Assembly (NCBI GenBank): GCA_937901285.1
Contig: CALCHI010000263.1
Span: forward strand, 1-15,960
Reading direction: 5' to 3'
Source: UBA8437 sp003445035
GTDB lineage: Bacteria > Planctomycetota > Planctomycetia > Planctomycetales > Planctomycetaceae
DNA: 15,960 bases
The number at the start of each line of letters is the position of its first letter. Within the stretch, counting starts at the first letter, position 1. Position numbers and translations under genes: made by a program. The notes beneath the pieces were generated by a model that was given only the letters and a program-made list of their open reading frames with translations, was not told the DNA's origin and searched no databases. Shown here one piece after another: positions 1-7,762 of the stretch.

Positions 1-1080
1 GATCGGGTCAAACTTATGGTCGTGGCACCGGGCACAGGCAATTGTCAGTCCCAGTACGGTCTTACCAATCACATCCAGCTGGTCGTCGATGATGTCCAGC
101 GGGATGTTGCCGCCGTTGAGCGATTTCTGTCCGATCGCCAGCAGTCCGGTCGCCACCTGCAGCCGCCGGGCTTCGGCCGGGCTCTTGGCCTCCAGCAGGT
201 CACCGGCAAGCTGTTCGACCAGGAACCGGTCGTAGGGGATGTCGGCGTTGACCGCGTCGATCACGTAGTTGCGGTACCGCCAGGCCCAGAGCATCAGCAC
301 GTCCCGGCTGCTGCCTGCCGATTCGGCGAAACGGGCCACGTCCAGCCAGTGCCGGGCCCAGCGTTCTCCGAAACGGGGCGATGCGAGCAGTTCGTCGACG
401 GTCTTTCGATAGGCGGCCGGAGAGTGGTCGGCTGCGAACGCGTCCAACTGTTCGGGTGTCGGCGGCAAGCCGACCAGGTCGAAGTGCACTCGCCGTAACA
501 GCGTTTCCGGCGAGGCATCGGCGACGGGCGTCAGGTCGGCGGCTTCCATCCTCGCCAGCAGGAACCGGTCGATGTCGGTCCGGGGCCATCCGGAATTCTT
601 GACCGGTGGCACTTCCGGACGTGAGACCGCCTTCAGCGACCAGAGGTCCCGGGACGGCCGGGGACGTGTTGCTGCGGATTTCGGTCGGGTTGATGAAACC
701 CGGGGGTCGACGGCCCCCTGGGAGATCCACTTCCGGAAGTCCTTGACCACCGCTGAAGGCAGTTTCTTGTCGGGTGGCATCTCGAGCCCGTCTCGGTGCT
801 CGAGCGCCCGGATCAGCAGGCTGGCCCCGGGCTTGTTCGGAACCACCGCCGGCCCGGTTTCGCCTCCCCGGATCAGCCCGTCACGGTGGTCGAGCCGGAG
901 CTTGCCGCCGAGATCCTTGGCGTCGGCCGAGTGGCACTTGTAGCACGACTTGACGAGCACCGGCCGGATCCTCTTTTCGAAGAAGTCCAGCTTGCGGCGA
1001 TCGGGGGCCTGGGCCGAGGCGATCGGGCCGACCGACAGGAAGGCCAGGGCAATCAGTGTGAGAGACAACGTGGGGCGCAT
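1..1080 (-). CDS. PSCyt1-PSCyt2/PSD1 (DUF1549/DUF1553) exported protein, 3' end outside the window
   Basis: The first 360 codons of a long gene are open from ATG at 1080 to the left edge with no stop. Residues 1-23 form a Sec-type signal peptide (hydrophobic stretch around LTLIALAFLSV, then ASAQA). A planctomycete cytochrome-c-like domain (PSCyt1) follows, with the haem-type motif C46-Y-K-C49-H50 and the typical downstream MPPDKKL. From about residue 165 comes the DUF1549 (PSCyt2) domain, ending at the edge with C349-A-R-C352-H353-D-H-K-F-D-P, a second CxxCH. The C-terminal DUF1553 domain is expected beyond the edge. Family members are exported, often 800-1100 residues long, and of unproven function; c-type haem binding is inferred from the motifs only. 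The gene follows the DUF1501 gene by 89 bases on the same strand, so both are probably co-transcribed. No good Shine-Dalgarno sequence precedes the ATG. Confidence 0.93.
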   Translation of the reverse strand, partial: MRPTLSLTLIALAFLSVGPIASAQAPDRRKLDFFEKRIRPVLVKSCYKCHSADAKDLGGKLRLDHRDGLIRGGETGPAVVPNKPGASLLIRALEHRDGLEMPPDKKLPSAVVKDFRKWISQGAVDPRVSSTRPKSAATRPRPSRDLWSLKAVSRPEVPPVKNSGWPRTDIDRFLLARMEAADLTPVADASPETLLRRVHFDLVGLPPTPEQLDAFAADHSPAAYRKTVDELLASPRFGERWARHWLDVARFAESAGSSRDVLMLWAWRYRNYVIDAVNADIPYDRFLVEQLAGDLLEAKSPAEARRLQVATGLLAIGQKSLNGGNIPLDIIDDQLDVIGKTVLGLTIACARCHDHKFDPI

Positions 1081-1169
1081 CACACGATTGTAGGTCACCC
1101 CACGGGGAGGCGGTAGTTTTGGCTGCCGCGGCCTGCGACGACGCCGAGCTGTTCCCGGCACGTTGCTGA

Positions 1170-2537
1170 TCAGGCCAGTTCGTCCACCGGCTCGCGGCGG
1201 TCCAGCAGGTACTGCGGCCGCCCGGCCTGGTCGTCGATCGTGGCCGTCATCGGGTCGATGCCGAGGTTCCTGTAGAGCGTGGCGAACACGTCCTGGTAAT
1301 GCACCGGCCGGTCCTGGGGAACTTCGCCCAGGCGGTTGGTCGAGCCGATCACCTGTCCCACCTTCATGCCGCCGCCGGCCAGCAATGCGCACGAGGCCTG
1401 CGGCCAGTGGTCTCGGCCGGCTCCCTTGTTGATCCGCGGTGTGCGGCCAAACTCGCCCCAGGCGATCACGGTGACGTCCTGGTCGAGGCCACGGTTGTGC
1501 AGGTCGTCGACCAGTGCGGTGACGCCCTGGTCGAGCTTGGGCAACTGGATGGGCAGTCTCGTGAAGTTGGCCCCATGACGGTCCCAGCTGCCGAACGACA
1601 GCGTGACGCACCGCACACCGGCTTCGACCAGTCGGCGTGCCATCAAGAACTGGTCCATCCAGTGGGGGCCGGCGTCTTCACCGAAGGCCGGTGCCGAGCT
1701 GCCCCGTCCGTACCGGTCCCGCAGGCTCTTGTCTTCCTTGTCGAGGTTCATGGCCTCGATCAACCGGCTGGAGCCCAGCACGTCGAAGGCCTGGCGGGTG
1801 AAGGTGTCGGCGGATTCGTAGACGGAACTGCGGTCGATCTGTCGCCGGAAGCGATCGACGCCGGACAGCAGGGCCCGGCGGTCGCCCAGCCGGTCCAGCG
1901 AGACGCCGTTGAGCTTCATGTTGGCCATGGCTTCGCCGGAGGGCTGGAAGGCGGCGTAGCCCTGGCCGAGAAATCCGGGGAGACCGGGGTTCGAGTAGGG
2001 CGTGTGGCGAGTGGGGGTGGTCAGCCCGACGAACGGCGGCACCGACGGCTCGACCGGCCCCTTCAATCGGGCGACTGAGGATCCCAGGGAGGGGTGTCCG
2101 TTCTGACGGCCCTTGGGTCCGCTGGGGTAACCCGAAAGAGAGATGTCGGAGTTGTGCTGGTTGGGAGACCCGTACAGCGAGCGGATGATCGCGAACTTCT
2201 CCATCGACCGAGCCAGCAGCGGCATGTGTTCACAGATCCGGATTCCCGGAACGGTTGTCTCGATCGGTTTGAACGACCCGCGGATCTCCTTGGGAGCTTC
2301 CATCTTCAGGTCGTACATGTCCTGGTGCGACGGACCGCCAGAGAGGTAGATCATGATCACAGCCTTGTGACCCAATCCCCCGGTCTTGACCTCGCGGCCT
2401 TCGGCTTTGGCCTGGGCTTCGGCCCTGAGAATCGACGGCATCGACAGGCCGCCCAGAGCCAGGCCTCCGATCTGCAGGAAGTGTCGACGGGGAACTCCGT
2501 CGCAGTAGCGGTCGACTTGTCCCTGGATCTTGAGCAT
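1170..2537 (-). CDS. DUF1501 family protein with Tat signal
   Basis: A 455-residue protein of normal length for DUF1501, a family related to the alkaline phosphatase/sulfatase fold and very abundant in planctomycetes. The N-terminus carries a twin-arginine signal: R17-R18-H-F-L followed by a Gly/Ala/Leu stretch and an AEA-type cleavage region. Family hallmarks are visible: YLSGGPSHQDMYDLK near residue 64, SWDRHG in the middle, WGEFGRTPRI and GRDHWP near the C-terminus, then a GEVPQDRPVHYQDVFATL block. Conserved Asp, His and Glu in these blocks look like metal ligands of the superfamily, but the substrate is unknown. The ATG at 2537 is preceded by AGAGG with about 6 bases spacing. The gene leads a leftward pair with the PSCyt1/PSD1 gene; in the second pair of this window the order is the opposite. 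Confidence 0.93.
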   Translation of the reverse strand: MLKIQGQVDRYCDGVPRRHFLQIGGLALGGLSMPSILRAEAQAKAEGREVKTGGLGHKAVIMIYLSGGPSHQDMYDLKMEAPKEIRGSFKPIETTVPGIRICEHMPLLARSMEKFAIIRSLYGSPNQHNSDISLSGYPSGPKGRQNGHPSLGSSVARLKGPVEPSVPPFVGLTTPTRHTPYSNPGLPGFLGQGYAAFQPSGEAMANMKLNGVSLDRLGDRRALLSGVDRFRRQIDRSSVYESADTFTRQAFDVLGSSRLIEAMNLDKEDKSLRDRYGRGSSAPAFGEDAGPHWMDQFLMARRLVEAGVRCVTLSFGSWDRHGANFTRLPIQLPKLDQGVTALVDDLHNRGLDQDVTVIAWGEFGRTPRINKGAGRDHWPQASCALLAGGGMKVGQVIGSTNRLGEVPQDRPVHYQDVFATLYRNLGIDPMTATIDDQAGRPQYLLDRREPVDELA

Positions 2538-2710
2538 GGGGCACCTCTGGGGTCTTTTGTTTCGTGACGCCCGGTGGAACTATTATCGGTCGGCATTGTA
2601 GGCCGTGACCAGTCCCTGATGAAACTCCATCCCCGGTGTCGTCGCCTTGCGGCGGTGATGGCAACAGCACAAAAATGCCGGTCGTCCCGGTCTCCTACGG
2701 AAGTCTTGCC
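2538..2710. promoter_or_regulatory. divergent intergenic region with possible promoter for the rightward gene
   Basis: This is the only space between the leftward DUF1501 gene and the rightward secreted-protein gene, so promoters for both must lie here or nearby. On the plus strand TTGTTT (2557-2562) and TATTAT (2581-2586) are 18 bases apart and could act as -35 and -10 boxes. This would give a 5' leader of about 115 bases, which includes a small GC-rich stem near 2638-2655. On the minus strand GATAAT (within 2582-2588) resembles a -10 box but has no matching -35. These are weak matches judged by eye. Confidence 0.3.
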
Positions 2711-4630
2711 ATGAAACGTGTCATCGTGATCAGTTCCGCCCTGCTGTTGTGCCTGGGGACCGGAGTCCCGGCAGCCGATGGGCTCCGTGATTATCCCAAC
2801 CCCGGTTACCACCGGATGGGTGTCTACGCCGGAGGCCCCCGTGCGTATTTCGATTACTCGCTGTCGAAAATGAGTCTGAACGACACCTTTCCCAACAAGA
2901 AGAAATTCTGGGCCGAACGGAAGGCGGCGGCCGACAATCCTCGCCGCGGCGGTGAGTCGCCCCACACCGTTTTCACGATCTTCTGCGGGATCCGTGACGG
3001 CCAGCCGTTCGAGGTCTGCCGTCGGCGGATTGACGCGTGGCTGAAACCCGAACCCGGTATTCCGACCTACCCCGAAACGATCCCAGCGATCTGCCTGGAT
3101 GAAGAGAACATCACCAGCCGGTTCGGCCTGCTGGACCGGCTGGCCCGGCACATCCGCGACAACTACCGCATACCGGTTTTCCAGTGGTTCACCGATCCGG
3201 CTGGTCCGAGTACCGCGTTGACGGCCGATGGCTGGGTGTGGGATTCCTACGGCTGGAGTCCCGAGCGATTTCGTCGGCACGTGATGGCGTTTGTCCTGAT
3301 GGGCAAGCCGGTGATCTGTATCCCCTGGGCCAGCGATCCTCACTGGCCCCAGTGGACGCAGTATCCCTCGACCACGGCGCTGATCAATCGCGAGTGGCAC
3401 CAGTTCACGACCTGCATGGAGTTCAACGTCTCGACCGCTCCATTCTGTGTTGCCGGTCCCGGCGCGATGAATCCCTGGCTGGGTAGTGACACGCCGGACA
3501 TGATCCACCTGCGGCGGGCTCTGAAAGCCAAGCGGCGGCAGATGCACGCCCTGCCCCCCGGCTCGCTTCCATTGGCTTCGGCCAATTTCTCCCAGGCCGT
3601 CCGGCAGATTCCCATCGGGGGAGATCCCGGCAAGCCGAGTCGCTACGTCGACGATTTCGGGGGGCCGGGCATCCTGCAGGATGCGTCGATCACCGGTTTC
3701 CTGGACATGATGCTGACCAGTCGGCCGGCCGATCCCGGTTTCCTGGTGATTCGCCCTCGTCCGGGTCCGGGGGGCAAACGGATTCGGCGAGCCGTGGACG
3801 CGTCGCTGACCTATGACCTGGAGTCCTATTTTCCGCTGCAGAAAATCCGCGTGACGCTCAAGGCCACGGCACCGGACCAGCTCAAGGCGATCAACTCGAT
3901 CAGCCTGCACGCCGCGCAATGGAATTCAGAGATCGTGAAGCCGATCGCCGAGGTACGGGGTGGACAGGGCGGCCTGCTGGTTCTCGAGGCGGGACCGGAG
4001 GTGGTGGGTATGCGACGACTGCGGGTACGGCTCGGCCTCAAACAGGGGGCTGGTGATTCCACAGACCTGTCGCACCGAATCGATCAGCTGGTCATCGAGG
4101 CCGAGCACGCACTCCCCGATGGGGACGCCGTCGCGAAACTCACCGGTGACGATTACGGCAACCTGGGCTACGACGACGATCTCAGCACGTCACGGTGGCA
4201 GCATCTCGGTTCCTTCTCCACCTCCCACGAGTCTCATTGCGGACGGCGGGGCAGTGGGTTCTGGATCGGTCTCAAGGGCGGTTTCGCTATCTCGGGCCAA
4301 CTGCTCCAGCGGTTTTCGGCGGGACGACGGCTGAAGCAGTTGACCGTCCAGGTCAACGGATATGCCAACGGTCCCGACCTGGGCGGAGGCATGGTGGTCG
4401 AGATCGCTCCGCGAGGCGGGAAGGCGATCTGGAAGGCCGCTGCGAAAGGGCGGCACAGCGGGCCGCTGGTTCTCGAGGTTCCCGCCAAGGATCTGGTCGG
4501 TGCGTCGGCGCGTGTTCCCGACGGACTGCAGGACTTTGATGTTCGGGTGACCCTTACCAGCGTCAGCGGTGTCGAGCAGGGCGAGAAGGCGTGTGCCACG
4601 CTGAATGCGATTTCGATTCGGGCGAAGTGA
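2711..4630 (+). CDS. secreted protein of unknown function, possible TIM-barrel hydrolase-like fold
   Basis: A 639-residue protein from the ATG at 2711; I do not recognise its family. The frame is open upstream to 2636, but 2711 is preferred because GGAAG lies 7 bases upstream and the protein then starts with a clean Sec signal peptide (MKR, about 14 hydrophobic residues, cleavage near VPAA at 22). Residues 25-340 are rich in Trp, Tyr and Pro, with acidic residues at the ends of predicted strands: CLD130-E-E-N, WFTD162-P, WVWD178-SYG and IPWASDPHW. This pattern recalls glycoside-hydrolase-like (beta/alpha)8 barrels, which is an inference from the pattern only. Residues about 340-639 look beta-rich and low in Cys, like one or two sandwich domains. 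It is transcribed away from the DUF1501/PSD1 pair and converges on the HcnC-like gene with 18 bases between stops. Confidence 0.85.
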   Translation: MKRVIVISSALLLCLGTGVPAADGLRDYPNPGYHRMGVYAGGPRAYFDYSLSKMSLNDTFPNKKKFWAERKAAADNPRRGGESPHTVFTIFCGIRDGQPFEVCRRRIDAWLKPEPGIPTYPETIPAICLDEENITSRFGLLDRLARHIRDNYRIPVFQWFTDPAGPSTALTADGWVWDSYGWSPERFRRHVMAFVLMGKPVICIPWASDPHWPQWTQYPSTTALINREWHQFTTCMEFNVSTAPFCVAGPGAMNPWLGSDTPDMIHLRRALKAKRRQMHALPPGSLPLASANFSQAVRQIPIGGDPGKPSRYVDDFGGPGILQDASITGFLDMMLTSRPADPGFLVIRPRPGPGGKRIRRAVDASLTYDLESYFPLQKIRVTLKATAPDQLKAINSISLHAAQWNSEIVKPIAEVRGGQGGLLVLEAGPEVVGMRRLRVRLGLKQGAGDSTDLSHRIDQLVIEAEHALPDGDAVAKLTGDDYGNLGYDDDLSTSRWQHLGSFSTSHESHCGRRGSGFWIGLKGGFAISGQLLQRFSAGRRLKQLTVQVNGYANGPDLGGGMVVEIAPRGGKAIWKAAAKGRHSGPLVLEVPAKDLVGASARVPDGLQDFDVRVTLTSVSGVEQGEKACATLNAISIRAK

Positions 4631-4653
4631 CTTCACGCGCGGGGCGAGTCACT
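4626..4653. terminator. possible bidirectional hairpin over two convergent stop codons
   Basis: A perfect 7-base inverted repeat, AGTGACT (4626-4632) and AGTCACT (4647-4653), has a 14-base GC-rich spacer. Each arm contains one stop codon: TGA of the rightward gene at 4628-4630 and TGA of the HcnC-like gene at 4651-4649. There is no T-tract on either side, so it is not a classical rho-independent terminator. It may still block read-through between the converging genes, or it may be a chance repeat. Confidence 0.35.
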
Positions 4654-5836
4654 CATCGAATCGCTCGGCGTGATAGGGTTCGATGGCGACGTCGGGCGTT
4701 TCGCCGACGATCGCCTGGGCGGTGACCCGCGCCATCAACGGTGCGGCAACGATGCCCGTGCGGAATCCTCCGGTGACGTTGATGTACCCTTCGACATCGG
4801 CCACCGGGCCCAGCACCGGCATCTCGTCGGGTGTGCCCGGTCGCAGCCCGGCCCAGACGCGTTTCACCCCCACGTCGGCCAGCGCGGGGACGGCCGCCAC
4901 GGCGCCGCGGCAAAGTCCGCGGATGCCCTCCTCGGTCACGCCGGTATCGAACCCGACGTGTTCGGTCGTGCTGCCGATCAGGATCTCGCCATGGCGTTTC
5001 TGGGCGAGGTAGCAGGAGGAGGTCGAGAGGCAGCTGGCGATCAACGGGGGGAGAGACTGGGTCAGTACGACCTGTCCGCGGACCGGTTCGACCGGCAGAG
5101 TGATTCCGGCCGTGGCAGCCAGTTGTCCGGCCCAGGCCCCGGCGGCGTTGACGACGTGGCCACAGGCGACCGTCTCTTCTCCCATCCTCACTCCGATCAC
5201 CCGGTCGTCCTCGCGAAGAATCTCGTCGACCAGCCGGTCGTGCTGCAAACGGCCGCCGCTGGCCAGGGCGGCCCGCTTGTAGGCCTCGGCCAGCAACATC
5301 GGGTTGACCTGGTCCTCACCGGGCAGCAGGGCTCCACCGACGATCTCGCTGCAGACGGCTGGTTCGAGTTCACCGACCTCCTCGGGAGAGAGGATCTCCA
5401 GCACGAATCCCTCGGGCAGGCCGCGGGCAATGTTGTCGACGACCGATTGTTGCCGGGCCGTTTGCATCAGGAACAGCAGTCCGGGACCCGAGTCGAGCTC
5501 GATGTCGACGCCGGTGAGGTCTTCGAGTTCCTCGGCCAGTTCGGGGAACCGACGATTGCTCTCGACCAGGAAGTCACGAAAGACCTCCGGCAGGCTCTCG
5601 GGTACGGCGTCTCCGCTGTCACTGCCGGTGCGGGCGGCCTGGTAGATCACTCCGCAGCCCAGCCCGACCGCCTCGCCGACCGGCCAGAGTCCACCTGCCG
5701 AGGCGGAGGTGGCTCGTCCGGGAAGGTGACGGTCGACGGTCAGGACCTCGACACCTCGCCGTGCCAGTTCCCACGCAGTGGCGTGTCCCACCACTCCGCC
5801 GCCGGCAATCACCACGTCGACGCTTCGGGAGGTCAT
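4649..5836 (-). CDS. hcnC: HcnC-like FAD-dependent oxidoreductase (hydrogen cyanide synthase subunit C candidate)
   Basis: A 395-residue DAO-family flavoprotein. The FAD-binding Rossmann motif is at the N-terminus (VVIAGGGVVG, residues 8-17), followed by the segment ATSASAGGLWPVGEAVGLGC, which closely resembles my recollection of Pseudomonas HcnC. Later blocks agree too: NAAGAW, SCYLAQKRHGEILIGSTTE, VWAGLRPGTPDEMPVLGP and TGGFRTGI, where the Arg and the Gly-rich end usually hold the flavin and the substrate carboxylate. HcnC of Pseudomonas is slightly longer (about 417 residues). The frame is open far upstream to 6400, but that part overlaps hcnB; the ATG at 5836 overlaps the hcnB stop as ATGA. 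Together with HcnA and HcnB it would oxidise glycine to HCN and CO2, passing electrons to the respiratory chain. Opine oxidase and D-hydroxyproline dehydrogenase beta subunits are the main alternatives. Confidence 0.83.
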   Translation of the reverse strand: MTSRSVDVVIAGGGVVGHATAWELARRGVEVLTVDRHLPGRATSASAGGLWPVGEAVGLGCGVIYQAARTGSDSGDAVPESLPEVFRDFLVESNRRFPELAEELEDLTGVDIELDSGPGLLFLMQTARQQSVVDNIARGLPEGFVLEILSPEEVGELEPAVCSEIVGGALLPGEDQVNPMLLAEAYKRAALASGGRLQHDRLVDEILREDDRVIGVRMGEETVACGHVVNAAGAWAGQLAATAGITLPVEPVRGQVVLTQSLPPLIASCLSTSSCYLAQKRHGEILIGSTTEHVGFDTGVTEEGIRGLCRGAVAAVPALADVGVKRVWAGLRPGTPDEMPVLGPVADVEGYINVTGGFRTGIVAAPLMARVTAQAIVGETPDVAIEPYHAERFDE

Positions 5837-7314
5837 GGTGCAGGTCCCGCCACCGGCGTGGCTCCGGCCGGTTCCACTTCGCCCGGATCCTCGTCCTCGC
5901 CGGCCAGTTGCCCCAGCGTCAGCGGGACCAGCGGCGGCCGGAATGCGGGCGGCCCGATTTCCTCCGGAGTGTTGCAGCCCAGGTCGAACAATCGCCGGCT
6001 GCAGGCCGGCTGACACATCCGTCCCTGGCAGGGTCCCATTCCCAGCCGCGTGGCCACTTTCAGGCTCCGCAATGTCGTGCTGCCGGCCGAGACCGCCGCG
6101 TCGATCTCGTCCCGGCGGATCTCCTCGCAGCGGCACACGACGGTTGACTCGTCGGCCAACTGCGAAAGTCCCGGTCGGAGGCTGCCCATTTCGTCCAGGC
6201 CCCGACGGAATCGTCCCAGCTGCTGCAATCGTTCGCGGACTGGTTCGGCCGATCGTTCGGCCTCCGAGGATGAGATCACTCCGCAGCTTGAGGCAACTCC
6301 CAGTCCGACCAGTTGGCCGGCCAACTCGGCGACGATGGCTCCGGCCACGCCAGCTCCGTCGCCCGCGGTCCACACGCCGGGCACACTGGTCTGGCCCCAC
6401 GGGTCGGTCACGGGAATCCAGCCACCGGGCAGGTTGGTGGGGGCCAGTTCACAGCCGGCCAACTGGGCCAGGTCAATTCGTGGCACGAAGCCGTAGCCGA
6501 CACACAGCGTGTCGACGACGATGGGACGCGAGCGGCTGTGGTCGGGAACCCAGTCCCCGTCGCACGGTGCCACGACCACCTGTTCGAGCCGCTCGTGGCC
6601 CTCGGCGCGGGTGACGATGTGCCCGGTCAACAACGGGATGCCGGCTTTGCGGACGCCGGAGACGTAGTCGAATCCCTGTTTCAGCAATTTTCCGTCGGCC
6701 AGCAGCGAGGGCAACTGCCAGAAGGCATCACGTCGTCTCAGCGTGTCGACGATGCCCACCACCTGTACACCCACCTCGTGGAGTGCCAGTGCCACCACCA
6801 GCAGGAACGGGCCGGTGCCGGCCAGCAGCACCCTCCGCCCGGGGGCCACGCCCTGGGATTTGACCAGCTGCTGAGCAGCCCCGGGGGTCATCACCCCCGG
6901 CAGGGTCCATCCGGGGAAAGGGGGTACGTATTCGTAGGCGCCCGGTGCCATCACCAGGTGATCGGCCTCGACGATTCGAAACCCGTCGGGACCGCACAGT
7001 CCCAGGCGGGGGCCCGGGTGGATGTCCACCACGTTGTGTTGGGCGAGTACGGTGATTCGGTCGGAGTGCTCGGCCAGGTGCTGTCGCAGCGCCGCTCCAC
7101 GATCGGGAGTCCGGGGAGACTTCGGAGTGACCGCCGGGTAGCGGTAGATCTGTCCGCCCGGGTGCGGGTTCTGGTCGACCACGGTGACGGCCAGGCCGCG
7201 TTCGGCCAGCGTGATCGCTGTAGCCATGCCGGCGGGACCGGCTCCGACGACGACCAGTCGCGGGGCCTCTGTTGTTGCGACACGTTCGGTGGCTGTTGAC
7301 GGATTGGTGCTCAT
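5833..7314 (-). CDS. hcnB: HcnB-like FAD/NAD(P) oxidoreductase with BFD-type [2Fe-2S] domain
   Basis: A 493-residue pyridine-nucleotide-disulphide-type oxidoreductase. The FAD site is VVVGAGPAGMA (residues 21-31). A conserved FPGWTLPGVMTPGAAQ segment and a second dinucleotide motif, VLLAGTGPF, follow. VWTAGDGAGV lies before the C-terminal part. The last 100 residues hold a BFD-like [2Fe-2S] domain with C394-R-C396-E and C429-QGRM-C434. This layout is shared by HcnB, opine oxidase subunit A and the hydroxyproline dehydrogenase alpha subunit. HcnB of Pseudomonas is about 465 residues; the extra length here is a Thr/Ala-rich N-terminal extension of about 17 residues and a Pro/Ala-rich C-terminus. 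ATGA overlaps link it to hcnA upstream and hcnC downstream, so the three subunits are translationally coupled. Confidence 0.83.
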   Translation of the reverse strand: MSTNPSTATERVATTEAPRLVVVGAGPAGMATAITLAERGLAVTVVDQNPHPGGQIYRYPAVTPKSPRTPDRGAALRQHLAEHSDRITVLAQHNVVDIHPGPRLGLCGPDGFRIVEADHLVMAPGAYEYVPPFPGWTLPGVMTPGAAQQLVKSQGVAPGRRVLLAGTGPFLLVVALALHEVGVQVVGIVDTLRRRDAFWQLPSLLADGKLLKQGFDYVSGVRKAGIPLLTGHIVTRAEGHERLEQVVVAPCDGDWVPDHSRSRPIVVDTLCVGYGFVPRIDLAQLAGCELAPTNLPGGWIPVTDPWGQTSVPGVWTAGDGAGVAGAIVAELAGQLVGLGVASSCGVISSSEAERSAEPVRERLQQLGRFRRGLDEMGSLRPGLSQLADESTVVCRCEEIRRDEIDAAVSAGSTTLRSLKVATRLGMGPCQGRMCQPACSRRLFDLGCNTPEEIGPPAFRPPLVPLTLGQLAGEDEDPGEVEPAGATPVAGPAP

Positions 7315-7619
7315 GATCCACCCCCGGCCGGTGCCGGATCGGCTTCGTTTCCGTGCTGACGCGTCACCACCATGCCGTCGGCGGCCGGCACCAGGCAGGC
7401 GCGGCAGTTGGGGCGGCCATCGACGGTGACCAGGCAGTCGAAGCAGATGCCCATCCCGCAGAAGTACCCGCGCGGTGCGGCATCACGGGTGGTCGTCCGA
7501 AAGGCGGTGTGCTGGGCTGCCCACAGCGCTGCGGCGATGCTTTGCCCGGTTCGAGCAATCACCACCTGTCCCTCGAACTCGAAGTGGACGTTTCCGGATC
7601 GGATCGTGCTGGTTGACAT
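7311..7619 (-). CDS. hcnA: HcnA-like [2Fe-2S] ferredoxin-type subunit
   Basis: A 102-residue protein matching the size of HcnA (about 104). The iron-sulphur motif is C54-GMGI-C59-FD-C62, then VDGRPN and C72-R-A-C75. The last cysteine would complete a plant-ferredoxin-like [2Fe-2S] cluster; C72 is an additional cysteine. The FCGMG(I/V)C motif followed by a VDGRP turn is what HcnA and the gamma subunits of related amino-acid dehydrogenases show. I choose ATG at 7619 rather than the GTG one codon upstream, because AGGAG lies 6 bases before the ATG but only 3 before the GTG. The stop overlaps the hcnB start as ATGA. It would carry electrons from the flavin subunits. Confidence 0.85.
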   Translation of the reverse strand: MSTSTIRSGNVHFEFEGQVVIARTGQSIAAALWAAQHTAFRTTTRDAAPRGYFCGMGICFDCLVTVDGRPNCRACLVPAADGMVVTRQHGNEADPAPAGGGS

Positions 7620-7762
7620 CACACTCTCCTGACCGCAGACACGGCCAGAAATTCACCGGTCAGTTGGGTGACTTCGACGAATTTGGCCGAAGTGGGAACC
7701 TCCAGCAGTGTATGCCGATCTCCCTCCGCCAAGAACCCCGTCCGCTGGTGTGGGAGCCGAGT
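7620..7762 (-). promoter_or_regulatory. gap before hcnABC with two inverted repeats
   Basis: This 143-base gap separates the DUF1501 stop from hcnA and is the only space in the five-gene leftward block where a promoter for hcnABC could sit. ACTTCG (7671-7676) and CGAAGT (7688-7693) form a 6-base inverted repeat with an 11-base spacer, a possible operator. TGACCG (7630-7635) and CGGTCA (7657-7662) could fold a stem just upstream of the hcnA ribosome binding site. I found no convincing -35/-10 pair, no FNR box (TTGAT-N4-ATCAA) and no T-rich terminator, so co-transcription with the upstream genes is possible. Confidence 0.3.

Noticed and set aside
2357..3919. A 520-codon leftward open frame overlapping the secreted protein and the DUF1501 start
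   Set aside because: The sense genes have a signal peptide, family motifs and ribosome binding sites; this frame has none and is Arg/Gly/Pro-rich like other antisense frames here.
5837..6400. Upstream extension of the HcnC-like frame (about 190 codons)
   Set aside because: It lies inside hcnB, is Arg/Gly-rich without family similarity, and the ATG at 5836 gives a normal family N-terminus.
4649..7619. Assignment as D-hydroxyproline dehydrogenase or opine oxidase
   Set aside because: Not excluded, only ranked second: the fold and cofactors are shared, but sequence blocks in the C subunit look closer to HcnC and no epimerase, opine or transport genes accompany it.
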